Assembly (NCBI GenBank): GCA_030761205.1
Contig: JAULJL010000002.1
Location: 41,566,814 to 41,630,813 of the forward strand
Reading direction: 5' to 3'
From: Fremontodendron californicum
Taxonomy: Eukaryota; Streptophyta; Magnoliopsida; Malvales; Malvaceae
DNA length: 64,000 nucleotides
Made by a program: the position numbers and the translations under genes. This document shows positions 11,915 to 25,764 of this stretch, one piece after another (position 1 is the stretch's first letter; the number at the start of each line of letters is the position of its first letter). A model generated the notes under the pieces. That model made no database searches. It was given only the letters and a program-made list of their open reading frames with translations, and was not told where the DNA came from.

Positions 11915-12303
11915 GCCTAGTTTAACATTGCTGTTGGGAAAAACTTGGGTTGGAAAAAGCTTGAGTTGGAAAAAGTCGGTTTATAAAGTGTGGTGAAAAA
12001 GTGTGGTTTAAAAACTTTTAAGTGTTTAGTATTGCTTTGAAAAAGTGTGGTAGGAAATTGAAATGTCAAAAAAAGATATGTTTAAAATAATAAAAGTGTA
12101 GAGATGTGAGGATAATAAAGTCATTTTATTCAAAAGCCAGCTTTTAAAGCCCAAAAGCTATATTTTTTGGCTTTTTGGTTTGGCTTTTCAAACCATGGTT
12201 TCAACAGCAGAAGCTAAATTTTTTTATCTGTTTAGCATTGCGTTTGCGGTGAAAAGCAGCTTTTGACCTCAAAAACTGTGCCAGAAGCAATGCTAAAGAA
12301 GGA
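11915..12303 (+). mobile_element. ~390-bp MITE family, copy c (best preserved)
   Basis: It begins GCCTAGTTTAACATTGCTGT; the other end reads TCCTTCTTTAGCATTGCTTC inward. The 5-bp word ctcag sits immediately outside both ends (11910-11914 and 12304-12308), a possible target duplication. The interior is very close to copy a, including a shared AAGTCATTTTATTCAAAAGC block. Confidence 0.75.
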
Positions 12304-12891
12304 CTCAGTCTTCTGTCTTACGGAAGGAAAAGGTAGCTTATGTAGGACCCTAATAGAACTGAGCTGCAATTTAATTCCAAGCTGTGGGGCTTTCTTTTCT
12401 CTCATTTTTTTTTTTTCAAATTTCTACTATATATATTATCTGTTTATTTGGAATTATCCAATCTTCTTGAGTCAACGAAGAAATTTTGTGGGATATTTCA
12501 TTCTATTAACGTGGCACACTTGAGGCTTCAGAAGCATGCTCGTATTGTGACAGTTGTACAAATTTAAGATTTAATTTAATAATAATTTATTCACTTCTTT
12601 TAAAAAATAATTCTCGTAAAATTAAAATTAGATTTCAAGTACTCCCAGATTTTTATTTTTCAATTCTTGATTTTCTTATACCAAAAATAAATGATTTTGA
12701 ATAAAAATATCAATCATCTTTCATCGATGTTATTTGATATGTAAAACTTTCAACAAGGCAAGGCGAAAAAATTGCACATTTACATTTTAATTTGAGGTGA
12801 AGCTACCTATCTATTTCGAATTAATGTATTTTATTAAAAAAAGTCTCTAGTTACTACTTAAGCTAGCTAGGGATTGAACAAATTTTATGAG

Positions 12892-12925
<34 letters not shown>

Positions 12926-15900
12926 AAGCAAAGACATTGGACCGTCCTTTTCTCACGCATTTAATTTAAATGTTAGGTAAAGGGACATATTATCTCCTTT
13001 GTTTTTTATCCAACTTTGTCCATCACTCTTCCTCCCCTATGCCATTATGTTATTCAACATAAAATATTGTATTAATCTATTAAAAATAATTTAAATATAA
13101 CACATTTGGAGAAGCTCATTTCCAGAAGTGATGAATCATTATTCATCAAACAGCTTTAACTATAATTAATTAGAAATTAAGAAAAAGTACTTGCAGATTT
13201 GAACAAATATTAGGCCAATAAAAGTGTATTTGAAAGATATCCATGTAATCTTTACTAATTTCGTTCTGAAAATTTATAAAATCCGTTATAATATATTTGT
13301 AAAAATTTAAATATATATTTTATGAAATGTTTTTTTATAAATAAAATCACGAGACATTTGGATTGAAACGGAATTGTTACGGGTCTAAAATTTTAGCTTA
13401 GCGAACCGTGTGACTTTATGCAGAAAATCGTTTTTTTGTATGTCTAAGTCATCCTGTTAACATTCAAGATAAGGGCCGTGTTTAGACGAACACGCACTGA
13501 TAACTAAAAATTACTAGAACTAAGTAAAAAAATAGAACAAAAGAACTAGAGAATAATACTCAGTATATTTGATTAGTTAGCTCCTATATATCAATGTTGA
13601 ATTTGAACCTCACATGACCAAGTTCAGTGTCAGCTCTTGAGATCAGAAACCAGCAAAGCCTAACAGGTAATAAAACAATAACAAGATCCACAAATTTAGC
13701 CATTGTTTGGCAAGAAAAGATGACATATTTAATTACCTTCCAAGAGGATAAGTACAGGAAATGAAAATGAAATGACAATCGATATGTTTTCGATTTTTTT
13801 TTTTTTTTTTTTTCTGACGGATTTTAACTCTTTTATGCCATTGCTGACTCTATCGCTCTCTGCGCAGATAAGGAAATGACAGTTTAAATTTACCAGGGTA
13901 TTTAAAGGGAAAACATGACATTGGGCGATGGAGAATCGATCAAATGCAACGAATCTAATTAAACACCATCACAGATGAAACAAAAAACTTCTTCTCTCTG
14001 AACATTTGACGTGCACTTTACACTAAATATGAATGCAGAATGGACCCTGTGGTCCTCTATCTCTTTGCTATGTATTGTTTCGATATTGAACAATGGATGA
14101 TTAATTCGAACCCAACTCTTTGAATCAATATACAGTAATCATTATATTAAATGTTTAGAACATGTTTTGTTATGTATTTTTAACCAAAATCTTTAAAAGT
14201 TTGTTCTTGCAAAACACATGATCATACATATATATATATATATATGGAAACAATTCAACTAGAAATTATGATTTTATTGTAATACCGTTTTATGACTCAA
14301 CTCTCAAAAAGAAGCATAACAAAAAAATGAAAAGGAGAAATGAGAAGCTTTTTAAATGAGTAATGATTTAACCTGAATGAGTAATAAATAATAACCAGAA
14401 GTTAAAAAAAAAAAAAAAAACCCCATCTCTTCTAAAAATTGATTAAACATGATTAGATTATGGAATAAAAATAAATGTGGCAATTCCTGGTGCATTTTAG
14501 CCTCAGCCAAGGTGAACAAACAATCCATTATAAAGAGAATAAAAAGTGACCTTTGAAAATGGACCCAACAGTTCCACCATTGGAGACCAAAACAATATTG
14601 CACATTTGGGTGGATAATGCGTCCTATCAAATTACCCAAAACCTGATAATCGAACTTTTCATTGCTTTATGCGCACGTTAGAAATGATCACCTTTTTCTT
14701 TCTTTTTTCGACAGTGATCAGTTATGGCTTCATTTTATGGAAATATAGCCTACATGTTGTGAATTTCACAAATATTGAAGCATATATATATATATATATA
14801 AGTAAAAGGTTATGAACTTAACAATCTTGATAATTGACAAAACATTTAAAAGAGAAATTTTTTTGACGAAAAATAATATTTTTCTGACAAAATATATTAT
14901 CGGGGAAAACCTTATTTTCTTAAAAAAAAAATTATTTTGACAAATTTTATTTGAAATCTGAAATGTTGTGGTACATATAGCTGGCATAAAGATCGGTTCA
15001 AGGAAAATAAAGTATATATCCACTATGGATGGATGGAGTAGGATAGATTCACCATAAGATTCCTTAAGAACCTATTTAAACCATTCTTTTTATGCCAATT
15101 GTACAGGAAATTAATTTTTTTTTTATATTTAAAATTATCAGAAATTAACCATTTTTAATTATCAGAAAAGCTCTTACAGACTAAGAGTTTCATTTCTTAG
15201 TGTAAATAGTTAATCTCTAGCATTTGCAAAATTCTCTTTTCTATTTCTCTTTTAGAAGTTCAATTATTCATAAAACAACATGAAAATAAATAATATATAT
15301 ATATTTATATTCTATGAATGTCGTACAGTCAAATTAGGTCATGTAACATTTCTCTTAAAATAATAATTTTATCAGTTACTCTAAATCTTATTGTAAGAAT
15401 GTAATAATTTAAAATACATCTCTAATGAAGTAGTATCTATATTATATATACAATTTTGATTGAATTAATGTCACGAGTTAAGTAATATCGAGAATAGACA
15501 AAAAAAATAATAATATGTGAAATAAAAAAAATATTAATTTTAAAAATAAAAACACATTAAAAAAATAGCTACCATATTTTATTTAACATAACTTTCTATA
15601 TTTTTTTATTTTCAAAACACTCACATAGTCTAGTATTATTAATCTAAATATATTAGCATTTAGCTATATTTTCTTGTGAAAAAATATAATTAAAAAAAAG
15701 ATAATATATATTTTTTATCCACATACAATTGAAGCAAAACATCTTATGTTTGAATTTTTTTCCAACTTATTTGATGTTTTACCAAAAAAGCAAAGTAGAA
15801 AAACATATTTGATGTAAAATGTAAACCAATTTTCAACTTTGATAAATATGAGAGAACTTGTCGTTATGAAGAAAAAAAAGTTTTAAAAGTAAATATAACA

Positions 15901-16270
15901 TTTCCTTCCAATATTATTTTTTCTCTGTTTCTTTCTAAAATTGATTTTTTTTTTTAAAAAAAATTCCTTCTTGCTAAAAGAAAATGAAAAAGAACTCTTC
16001 ATTTTATAGGTTGTTAAACAAACCACCAAAAATTATGCACCTTTATCGTTAACGAAGTTTAAATGACAAAAATACCCTCAAATTATAACATTCTAGGCAT
16101 CCTATTGGCTGCTTCTCGAAACTACGCTAGTCAAATCCGTAGACAAACAAAAACCGGTTTTGAGTTTAACATTAAACCTTACCCCATGGTTTGGCTCTAT
16201 TACTCCGTCTCTAACAGTAACCTGTAATAACGATCACCGCAAAAGGCACAAAGATTTCATCCTACTTTCC
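12304..16270. other. AT-rich intergenic DNA with microsatellites
   Basis: No protein-like frame recognised. (TA)n tracts lie at about 12895-12922, 14229-14246 and 14780-14800, and poly-T runs at about 13794-13814. Possible distal promoter of the downstream phosphatase gene towards the right end. Confidence 0.45.
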
Positions 16271-17657
16271 ATAAACTAACACGTGTAACAACAAAGTGGA
16301 CCAAGCTCAACACCACCGGTAATAATAAACTTCGTGGCAAACAGCATATGCTGCCACGTCTGATCCCATTGATCTTATTTATTGGGTTACATAGTTAATG
16401 TGGTGATGTAGATTGTAGAATATCATAGCCCCCATAAAACTTGATTTCATTGACTCTCTCACTCTCAGCTTATGAAGCTTCTCTCTTTTGAGGTTTTTTT
16501 TTTTTTCTCTCTATTACCATAGGTATGTGGAGCCCAAAACTGGACCTCTGCTTTGCTGGCTTCAAGCTCTCCATTGTTGGTTTTTTATGGGTCTTTGTCT
16601 GCTGAGAATAAGAGGGAGAAACAAAAGAGAGATAGAAAGAAGAGAGAGGGAAAGAGAAGGAGAGAGTTTTTATAAGTTGTTGGGGCCAAAGCCAAAATCT
16701 TTCACATAAAAACACTTCTCTTTTTGAAGAAAAAAGAAAAAAAATTCATTTCTCTATGATGTTCTTTTTCTTCTTCTACTTCAATTATCTCATCACTAGT
16801 TGAAACCAACCAAATCAAGAACCAAAACCCAAACTTTTTTTTCTCTCTTTGATGTGATTGATCCATAGATCTGCTGATTCTAATTTCAAGCCCGCATGAA
16901 GTTTTTTCCTTTTCTATTTCCAGATCCTACTTTTCAAGTATAAACCGAAGTGGTCAAATAAAAAGGTAAGCTTTTTTTTTTTTTTTTTTAATATTTAGTG
17001 TGGGAAATATGAGTGGAATTATGATGATTAATGGGTCTTAAGGGATATGTGAAACTTGGTTGGTTAAAGTTCTCAATGTGAAACATTAGACCTTCTGGAT
17101 ATCCTAATGGCTGACCAATTACTTTGTTAGAAAAAGAAAAAGAAAGTGAGCTTAATTTGACCGATTCTCTTGTTTTCAAAACCCTTCCTTCGTATTTTTG
17201 TAGATTTTTCAGCATAAGGAGCTGCTACGGTCATGGCTTTCCTGTTTTAAGAGGAACAGTTTCTGTTGTTTGAGCTCAATATTAATAACTAAAACAAACT
17301 GAGAAGGTAGCTTCTTGTACATCATTTATTGATCTGCTAGTTATTGATTATATAGTTATCAAACTTATTGTACTATCTGATTGATGCTGTTAACTGCCCC
17401 TTGAGGCTTCAGGAGTAGTGGAAGATACTAATTTCTACTTGAGGTTTCCTTGGTTTAGTTGCTTTTGAGTCGTTATTGCACATTGCAGTATTGTTAACCT
17501 TTTGGTATGCTTTATTGTTGATGTTGCTGTAGTGTTCCATTATTGTGTTGAGAAGCAAAGGAGGATAAGGCACACGATTCAGGTTTCTAGGGCCTAATTG
17601 TATTCAGTGCTCATTTAGATGTGGAGAATTTGGAGGGTTTTTTGGATGAGATGAGGG
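16271..17657 (+). promoter_or_regulatory. Promoter and 5' UTR region of the PP2C gene
   Basis: A CACGTG G-box lies at 16280-16285 and a CCACGTC motif near 16353, both common in ABA- and light-responsive plant promoters. A pyrimidine-rich leader follows (16440-16560, 16700-16920). A consensus donor (AAAAAG|GTAAGC) at about 16965 and T-rich acceptors near 17214 suggest a 5'-UTR intron. Short upstream AUG frames precede the main start, including one at 17648 that stops after two codons, which could dampen translation. Confidence 0.45.
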
Positions 17658-20600
17658 ATGTTATCTGGGTTAATGAACTTTTTGAGGGCCTGTTTTCGGC
17701 CAAGGTCAGATCGGTACATTCACACAAGTTCGGATGCTGGAGGTCGCCAAGATGGGCTTTTGTGGTATAAGGACTCGGGGCAGCACTTTAATGGTGAGTT
17801 CTCGATGGCAGTGGTTCAGGCCAACAATTTACTTGAGGATCAGAGCCAGCTTGAGTCTGGTTGTTTGAGTTCACATCAGTGGGGTCCCTATGGTACTTTT
17901 GTTGGCGTATATGATGGGCATGGGGGGCCGGAGACTTCGCGTTACATCAATGATCATCTCTTTCAACATCTCAAGCGTAAGTACAAAGCCATTGCTAGGG
18001 TTAATTTTTTTGTTAAGCTTTATTTACTGGTTAAGTTAGTAGATGAAAGAAATATTCAATAAGCAATTGTTTTGGATAGAATTAAATGATTGAAAGGAAT
18101 TAGTGTGGTGAACTTGTTGCCGCTATAGTTAAGGGTTTGTTGTTCTGAGTCCAAACAGTTATAGGTTCCTGAGTGTCGCTTTTGTTATTTTGTGTTGCAC
18201 TGCTGATTTGTAGCTGTAGAGCCTGGTGTTTATCTTTGACTTTATTTTCATGCACTTTTGTATCGGTGATGTTTGTTATTTTGTAATATTTGTTATGTTC
18301 AGGGTTCACTTCAGAGCAACAGACAATGTCAGTTGACGTAATACGAAAAGCGTTTCAAGCAACAGAAGAGGGTTTTTTGTCTCTCGTTACCAAACAGTGG
18401 CCTGTGAAACCACAAATTGCTGCTGTTGGATCCTGCTGCCTGGTTGGTGTTATCTGTGGTGGAACCCTTTATGTTGCCAACCTTGGTGATTCCCGTGCTG
18501 TTTTGGGGAGAGCTGTCAAGGCAACAGGAGAGGTTCTAGCCATTCAGCTCTCGGCTGAGCATAATGCATGCATAGAGTCTGTAAGACAGGAGCTGCAGTC
18601 ATTGCACCCTGATGACTCGCAAATTGTAGTTTTGAAGCACAATGTGTGGCGTGTAAAAGGTATCATACAGGTAAGTTTCACTATGCAAACAATTTTTATT
18701 TTTAATAGTTACTTAACTGCTAATATCAGTAAGTAATAACACCAATTTCTAAATAGCAACGCTTTGTCATAGCTGTGATAAGTGGTTGGGGAAAATAATG
18801 AGAGGAATTGAACCTTGCTTCTATTTGTGGCTTCTATCTCCATTGTCTACAAGAATAACCATGTGAAAAAAGGTGCAAGTACCACTTTCATTCCTGTGTT
18901 CTGCAGACGCTTAGAGAACTTGAACCAGTCCTTTGTCCAAGTTGAGCGCTTTAGAGCATGCTACTTATGAATATTTGAAAAGTTTGTTTTAGCTAGCTTG
19001 ATTTATACTCAATTCTTAGAGAAGAAGCATGAACCTGGGAGAGTGTTTCATCTGCTCATGCTTACTTTTTTTTTTTTAAAGAACTGAAAACAGGTCTTTA
19101 ATCTTTTTGGAGTGAAAATGTATTTATATGATTACAATCCCAGGGCAATATTCAAGGGAAAAGGGGGTTTGATTTGTTAGAAAGAAAGAGTTATATCAGC
19201 TGCATGATATCTTCTCCTCCTATATGGTAAAGATAGAGTGGAGCCATGGAGGGGAAGGATGCCCATTATAATTATTGGTTCCCGTTGGATGCATGGGTTT
19301 ATCTGCAAAGCTAAAAGACAAAAGGGAAATGAGGAAAATCTTTGATTATGGGAGAACTTAGTAATTAACAAAGATGATGGAAAGGGATAAAATATTGCTA
19401 TTGGCTGTTGCCTAAAAGCTATGCAATCTAAAAAATTTGTTGGATTGTATGTTGATCTCATGGCAAGGAAGTGATTTGATGGTTATCCATTGATATGGCA
19501 TGTATCCATATATTCCAAGTCAGGCACTAAATAGTGCAATCTAAAATACTGCATGCTCTCTGTCCAGCGCTCAAGATTGTAATTTTGTTGATATGGTTTT
19601 CATGGTCTGTTCTGATGCCCCTTATTTTTTTCAGAGTTTTATTGATAGAATTCTCAACCTTTCAGGTTTCCAGATCTATTGGTGATGTATATTTGAAAAA
19701 GGCTGAGTTCAACAGGGAGCCTTTATATACTAAATTCCGCCTTCGCGAACCTATCAAAAAGCCAATATTGAGCGCAGACCCATCAATATCAGTGCACCAG
19801 CTGCAGCCACATGATCAGTTCGTGATATTTGCATCTGATGGGCTCTGGGAGCACCTAAGCAATCAAGAAGCTGTTGATATAGTTCAAAATCATCCACGAA
19901 GTGTAAGTTTATGTCTCGATGTTAAATATCATTTATCTTGTTATGAACAGTACTCTTTTCTCCTATCCTTCTGAAATTTTTATTTGGTTAAGGGTATGAA
20001 AGCCTTTTCTAATTGGTCGCTGATTATAGATTATAGAATTCAAGTTGTTAATGAAGCTTTGATTGTTATCTTGAGAATATCTCCTTTGACGTGTGAGCTA
20101 TGGCATCCCACTTGAAGAGCCATGATTTTGCAGCTGCTGCTTATTCAATATTTTCCATGCTATTACCGCTGCTTGACAAATACCATTTTAATTCGTAAGC
20201 AAAATACCTCGGTTGGAACAAGTCATATGAACACAGCCTCCTTCACATTTTATTCAATCTAGACCAACTGATCAACTATAAATGGCAATATGCTTTGTAA
20301 TGAACCTGCATTATTCGGACTCGGGTGTGAGTGTCGGATACGGGTTTATGTCAGACACGGATACTTCAAAAAAAATGAAGAGTCAAAGCAACATTGTATT
20401 GAACAGTTTTTTTTTTCCCTTCTTCTTGAGTGATTCTTACTGCAAGTGGGACAAGCGACTTAATGCATAGCTCATGCAGGGGGAGGAACGATGTTCCTGT
20501 TTCCTCTTTGTTTGTCATGTAATGTTTGTTTATTTGGTTTTTCTTCTCTTCTGATTTTGAGGTATAAATTCATTCACAGATAAATGGTTTGCATATGCAT

Positions 20601-20956
20601 TGTATCGACGACATGAAGTTCATCTTAAAATAAGGATACCAAAAGAACAAAGAAAATTAACTTTTTTGGTTTTGGACTTCATGCAGGGAAGTGCAAGGAG
20701 GCTGGTAAAAACTGCTCTACAAGAAGCAGCAAAGAAGAGAGAAATGAGATATTCTGACTTGAAGAAGATTGACCGCGGTGTCCGTCGGCATTTCCACGAC
20801 GACATCACAGTAATTGTGGTGTTTCTTAACTCAAACCTCGTGAGCAGGGCTAGCTCTATTAAGGGTCCTAATCTATCTGTTAGAGGGGGAGGAGTTAACT
20901 TGCCTCCTAGTACACTGGCTCCTTGTGCCACGCCAACAGAAGCTGGCAATACCTGA
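17658..20956 (+). CDS. Protein phosphatase 2C, clade D (APD/PP2C.D type)
   Basis: Four coding exons: 17658-17976, 18303-18670, 19666-19902 and 20687-20956. They join in frame to 397 aa, stop TGA. The Mg2+/Mn2+-dependent Ser/Thr phosphatase signature is complete: VYDGHGG (residues 84-90), GDSRA (168-172), the VSRSIGD block from 230, SDGLWEH (286-292) and HDDITVIVV (345-353), so the metal-binding aspartates are present. It matches Arabidopsis clade-D members such as At4g38520 (APD6) as I remember them. Family knowledge: clade-D PP2Cs dephosphorylate plasma-membrane H+-ATPases and are inhibited by SAUR proteins, restraining cell expansion. The short basic N-terminus ([17 protein letters not shown]) fits membrane association. 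Which clade-D paralogue this is cannot be decided by eye. Confidence 0.93.
20306..20396 (-). mobile_element. CTATGTT-family MITE, internally deleted copy (PP2C intron 3)
   Basis: This short copy retains both degenerate ends (ATTCGGACTCGGGTGTGAGT and GAAGAGTCAAAGCAACATTG) but lacks most of the interior seen in the copies at 28293 and 31542. The flanking 8-mers taatgaac (20298-20305) and tattgaac (20397-20404) match at 7 of 8 positions, consistent with an old target duplication. Confidence 0.65.
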
Positions 20957-23248
20957 TCATCATGGCTGCATCCCATGTGTTTTTCTTTGTTGTATCATTT
21001 TCTCTTATGTGAATACCAGGTAAGCTTCCAAAAAGCTATAAGAGGAGCAAGCCTTCAATTCTTTATAAAGTACACTGTAACTTTTAACTTTAAACTAATA
21101 CTTGCATTTAGCATCATCTGTGCTGAAAAAACTTTAAAAGAACTATAGAAGAGTACAAGGTGACGATTATTATAGTTAAATTACCTGGGATAGTTTCCTT
21201 AGTCTTTATATAAATAGTCTCCTTTTGTTCTTCAGTTGGTGCATTTGACTCTTTCGACTTTGTTAATTCCACTTTTCCCAAACATCTTACTGATCAGATT
21301 ATCAGAAGCAAATGGACAACAACATTGGAAGCAACTATGTCATGGTTATTTTATGTTCGTAGTTTGAAATAATGTTTCTAAACTCCTTGCTGGGCTTTAT
21401 AAGACAAAATGGCCGACAAATTAAACTTTGGTGAAATCCCCCCTCGTCTGGTCTACTTGCGGGATCTGAATAACCATGTCCCACATAAAGAAGGAATGTA
21501 TGATATTAGTCTATTTTATTGTGGTTTTAAGTATTACTACTACTAAAAAATGTTAGGCTCTCAAGCTTCCTTCCATCAATAATCTGTAGAGACCTGGCAT
21601 GTTGTATGTTGGATTCATCTTCGTCTCGTCAAGCTGAATCATGTCATGTAAAACATTTTCGTCTCGTCAAGTTGGATCATGTCATGTAAAACATCCGACG
21701 GAGTCATAATTGTTCAACAATCTCAAACATAGCAAATATTTGATATACATTTATTAAACTAACAAATATCTAGCAATGGAATATATATAGGTAAGTAAAC
21801 TTAGGTAAAAATTAAAAAAATACATTGAAACCATCTTCGATTTTCGTGTTTATTTTTTCTGTCTCCCAATATTTTTTGAAATATTCACCGATTTGGACAT
21901 CAAAATATGTCTCAAAAATCAAACTCCGATATCCGACTTTTTTTGTTGTTGTTGTCTTTGCATACTCTTTTCTCAACTTTGACTTGACAACTTTTAGAAA
22001 TATACTCAACCTTGTCTCCAAAAACTATCGACATTGTATATATACCTGCTTCACAACTGTTACAGTGTTGGATTATATATTTGATGTCAGATTTGTTGTG
22101 TGTGGCAGTTAGAGGTTATTACATAACCTGGAATGGAACTAGTCAGTCAATAACAACTCCACATTTCATCTCAGGTTTCCTAATCCTTTAATATGGCTCA
22201 CCTGGGCAGGGATTATTGTCTGTTCAGGCTTTCCGGTTGTCTGCTGTTTACCCAGTTTGTAACCTTATCCTATTAGACAATATTATATTAATATGCCGAT
22301 ATGTTATCATCCAATATGCATGGTTTTCTTGGCAAAAAAAATTGACATTTATCGTTTCAAGACTCAAATATGAGAAATATCAGCATAATAACAAAAAAGA
22401 AAGAAGAAATCCTCTTGAGATTCTTAATTTCTCATAGCTGTTTTTAAAGTTTGAGTGCTACATCTGTATGTTCTTAAGATTTTCTTTAAAGTTTGGGGAA
22501 ATGAATTACATAATATTTGTAATGATAAGATTTATACCAAAAAAAAAACAGATAAACCATACATATCCAACAAAGTGGTGGTTGTTGGGACATGACTTGA
22601 AGTCAGGTTGAGGTTGTCCAAGATTTTTTTAACTCTCCTCTGATTCTCTCCTGTCCAAATGGTTGAACAGGAGAAAAGAGAAAAGAAAAAAAACTCCACT
22701 CCTTGATTAGTGACTTTTGGCTAGATTTTATAATTAGTATATGTATGTATGTATTTTTTTTATTTTAATTGTATAAATATAAATATAATATAAATTATTA
22801 AATATATTAAAATTTTAAATATTAATATAATACATATATTAAATATATTCTTTTTATCGTATTTAAATATATGGTATCATATCTATTATATTATTTTTAT
22901 ATTTTTATTATATTTTTATATCATATTTAAAATTATTGAATTTAATCTTGACATAGAAATTATAACAGTGGTTATGTTATGTTTTTTTATTTCTTTACAT
23001 CCAACTATTGATTCTTGTTCCATTCAAAGGGAGTGATACATATTTTTGGGACAAATCAAACTTGGTTATTGAAAATGGAGGAAGTAGGGAATTCCCGAGG
23101 TGAGAAAAGTGGCTTTTTTCCCGAACATTTGTCAGATTGTGTCAAGCCATAATCTCGCTAGACCCACAAACAATAATCCCAGTATTTGTGTTAGCACTTA
23201 GCACTTGCCTTCACCAAATTGCCCTTTCGCATTTATTTATTATTAAAG
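20957..23248. other. PP2C 3' UTR and intergenic DNA
   Basis: The first few hundred bases are probably PP2C 3' UTR. The remainder is AT-rich (extreme at about 22730-22960). It includes a 38-bp direct repeat at 21622-21694. Open frames at 21825-22437 have no recognisable motif. Confidence 0.45.
21622..21694. repeat. 38-bp tandem direct repeat, two copies
   Basis: Units at 21622-21659 and 21660-21694 share CGTCTCGTCAAG followed by ATCATGTCATGTAAAACAT, differing at two positions in between. Confidence 0.7.
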
Positions 23249-23567
23249 ATCTTGTTTAATATTATTTTTAACACAGTTTTTGAAGTTAAAAATTGTATTT
23301 CATTACAAATATAATGTTAAACAGATAAAAAATTTTGATTTTTGTTATTGAAACTATGATTTAAAAAATCAAATTAAAAATTGATTTTTAGATAAAATAA
23401 CTTTATTATCCTCACATCTCTACACTTTTATTATTTTAAACATATATTTTTTTGTGACATTTCAATTTTATACAATATTTTTTCACAACAATATTAAACA
23501 CTTAAAAATATTTAAATCATAAATTTTTATTACACTTTTTTTTAACGATAATACTAAATTAGCCCTC
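23249..23567 (-). mobile_element. ~390-bp MITE family, copy d (reverse orientation, diverged)
   Basis: In reverse orientation it contains the family blocks, for example TTATTATCCTCACATCTCTA and ATTATTTTAAACATAT. The ends are ATCTTGTTTAATATT and AATACTAAATTAGCCC. It is shorter than copies a and c. Confidence 0.65.
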
Positions 23568-24827
23568 AGTATTTATTTGTCTTTTCCAACACCTAGACTG
23601 TGGCTCCATTTTCAAAGCCATTGAGCTCCATTACAGGTTCTCTTGAGTCGAGCATCAATAAACAAAGCAAAAACCACCAAAGCACCACTAAACATAAAAG
23701 CCCTTTGCCACTGCCCCAACCAAGGTTTCATGTTAACTCAATACTTGTCGAAGGCATTGGCAATGGCAGTGGGTGACAAACTAAAGTTAATTTATAAAGA
23801 GTTTGCTGTTGGGATTGTGCTATAACAATATTTTGACTTGAAATGGAATTTTGAGATTTGATTCTTTTATCTCTACAGACTTTGAGGCCTTTTCCCCATG
23901 ATCCTTGGGTGCATTTTCTCAGCAGTATTTTCAGCACTGTCATCTGTACTTTCTTTTGTTTCCCATTTGTTTTAAAAGTTTAATCATCTGAACTGAAAGA
24001 AACCCAGTTAGAATGAATGAATCATTCATGGTGTAAATTTTCTTAAATAAAATCTCAACTTTTCTATAAAAAAAATGCATCTTTCTTTCATGCATGTAGA
24101 AGAAGATAGATAGGAAGACGGGAGAAACAATATAAAAGGTAAAATGATTAAGATAAAATTAATTATGATAGTTCTTTCTCATTGCATTAAAGTGTCGTTT
24201 TAACATTTAAATCCGATTTATATAAATTTAGTATCAAAACGGCTCCTCAACGTGATAAGAATGATTTTTCACAGTGTAAACAAAATTGATTTTTCAGGTT
24301 TGATTTGAATCTTATTGATAATCTTTTGTTTACATTTTATTCTTTAACATAACCTCGAGTATGTGCAAGTGCAACATATATGATCTACAGGATGCACAAA
24401 AAAAAGAAAGGAAAAGTGAAGCTGATGGCACCTTGTATAACACAGGCTAATTATAACCTGCAAGTTCATGTGGAATTGTCAGTAGTTCTGCATCACATTA
24501 TTCATTTATGGACCAAACAGGAACCTTCTTTTTCTAAACATCACCACTCAGAACTCTAAATCCTTGCAAAATATAGTGCTATTGCCAAAAAAAATCTTAG
24601 TTGGAGAGAGAGGCAGCTTAAAAACTTCAAAAGAACAGATTTATCCATAGCAGTAAAGACAATGACAGTCAAGTTCAAACCTTCTGCTTTTGTAAATTGA
24701 TAAATTTCCCCCACTTAACAACTCATTAAAGACCTTAAACAAGTGGTAAGTAACACAATTATACTCCCATTATTAGGCAGGATTAAGAACAGTTAAAAAA
24801 ATGTGATACTTCTCAGGTAAAGACAGA

Positions 24828-24864
<37 letters not shown>

Positions 24865-25398
24865 GTGTGTGCAGTGGTCTGGTCACTATCCTTTGACTCT
24901 TCTTTTTACTCACTGGACTACCCAAGGAAAATTTATTTTCTTTAAAAATATATATATTTTTTATTGTTTTTATTGCACTAAAAAAGATAAGAGAGTGGTT
25001 GCCATTGTTGCACACCAATTTTATAGTGTGCAAATAACCAAACAGTATAAACTCTCTCTTCTCTCACCTTCTCGAGCCCCTACCTTCTTTACCTTACTAT
25101 CTCTATTCTCTTTCCTGGCCTTTTAACTCTGTCATCTACTGTTCTACTTACCCTTTCTCCTTCTTAGTTAATCTCACTCTTCATGATAGTTATTATCTAT
25201 TAATCCAAAACTGAATATAGTTTATAAGTTTTGCTAATAAACGTCTAAGTAATAAAGTAATTAATCTTAACAAGTTAATTGGAAAAGCATTCTTTTTTTA
25301 GCATAGGAAAAGAGATTTATTTTCCCTCTCAAAAATAAAGGTGAAGAGAAAATAAAAGAAAGAAAAAAAACCACCTCTATATAGAATTTTCCTTTTGT
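23568..25398. other. Intergenic DNA with (CT)n, probably upstream of the DUF630/632 gene
   Basis: No supported gene. It holds a (CT)n microsatellite at 24832-24862 and a broader pyrimidine-rich stretch at 25050-25170, which may be part of the promoter or leader of the gene starting at 25765. Confidence 0.4.
24832..24862. repeat. (CT)n microsatellite
   Basis: An uninterrupted CT dinucleotide run of about 15 units; a short-repeat marker candidate. Confidence 0.9.
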
Positions 25399-25764
25399 GT
25401 GTGTGTGTGCAGGTTGTCAAGAGATGAAATGGGGAAAAATCTAAAACTTTTTCAAGAGCTAGGTTTCAAGAAGAAAAGTAGAAAACCAACCTTTTTTTTT
25501 AATCAAAATATGAAATGGTTTATTCTAAAACTTCTCATAAAGCTACATTTTCCTTCTTTACTTCTCTCAAACCCTTGTAAAATCTAACTCATTCTTCCAT
25601 TTTGTTACAACCCCACCTCCTTTTTATCAGAAAAGAATACTTAGATTCCTCCAAAAGATCACCTTTCTTTACTTTACCCTATCCCCATATATTCAAAAGT
25701 AGTAGCTTCTGCGCCTATAGAAACCAGAAAAAAAAAAAACACCTCCAGGCTTTAGCAAAGAGAA

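Noticed and set aside
20620..20976. 118-codon minus-strand frame
   Set aside because: It is the antisense shadow of PP2C exon 4.
21825..22437. Frames of 95 and 73 codons downstream of the PP2C gene
   Set aside because: No recognisable motif, biased composition and partly shared with repeat-like sequence near 10130.
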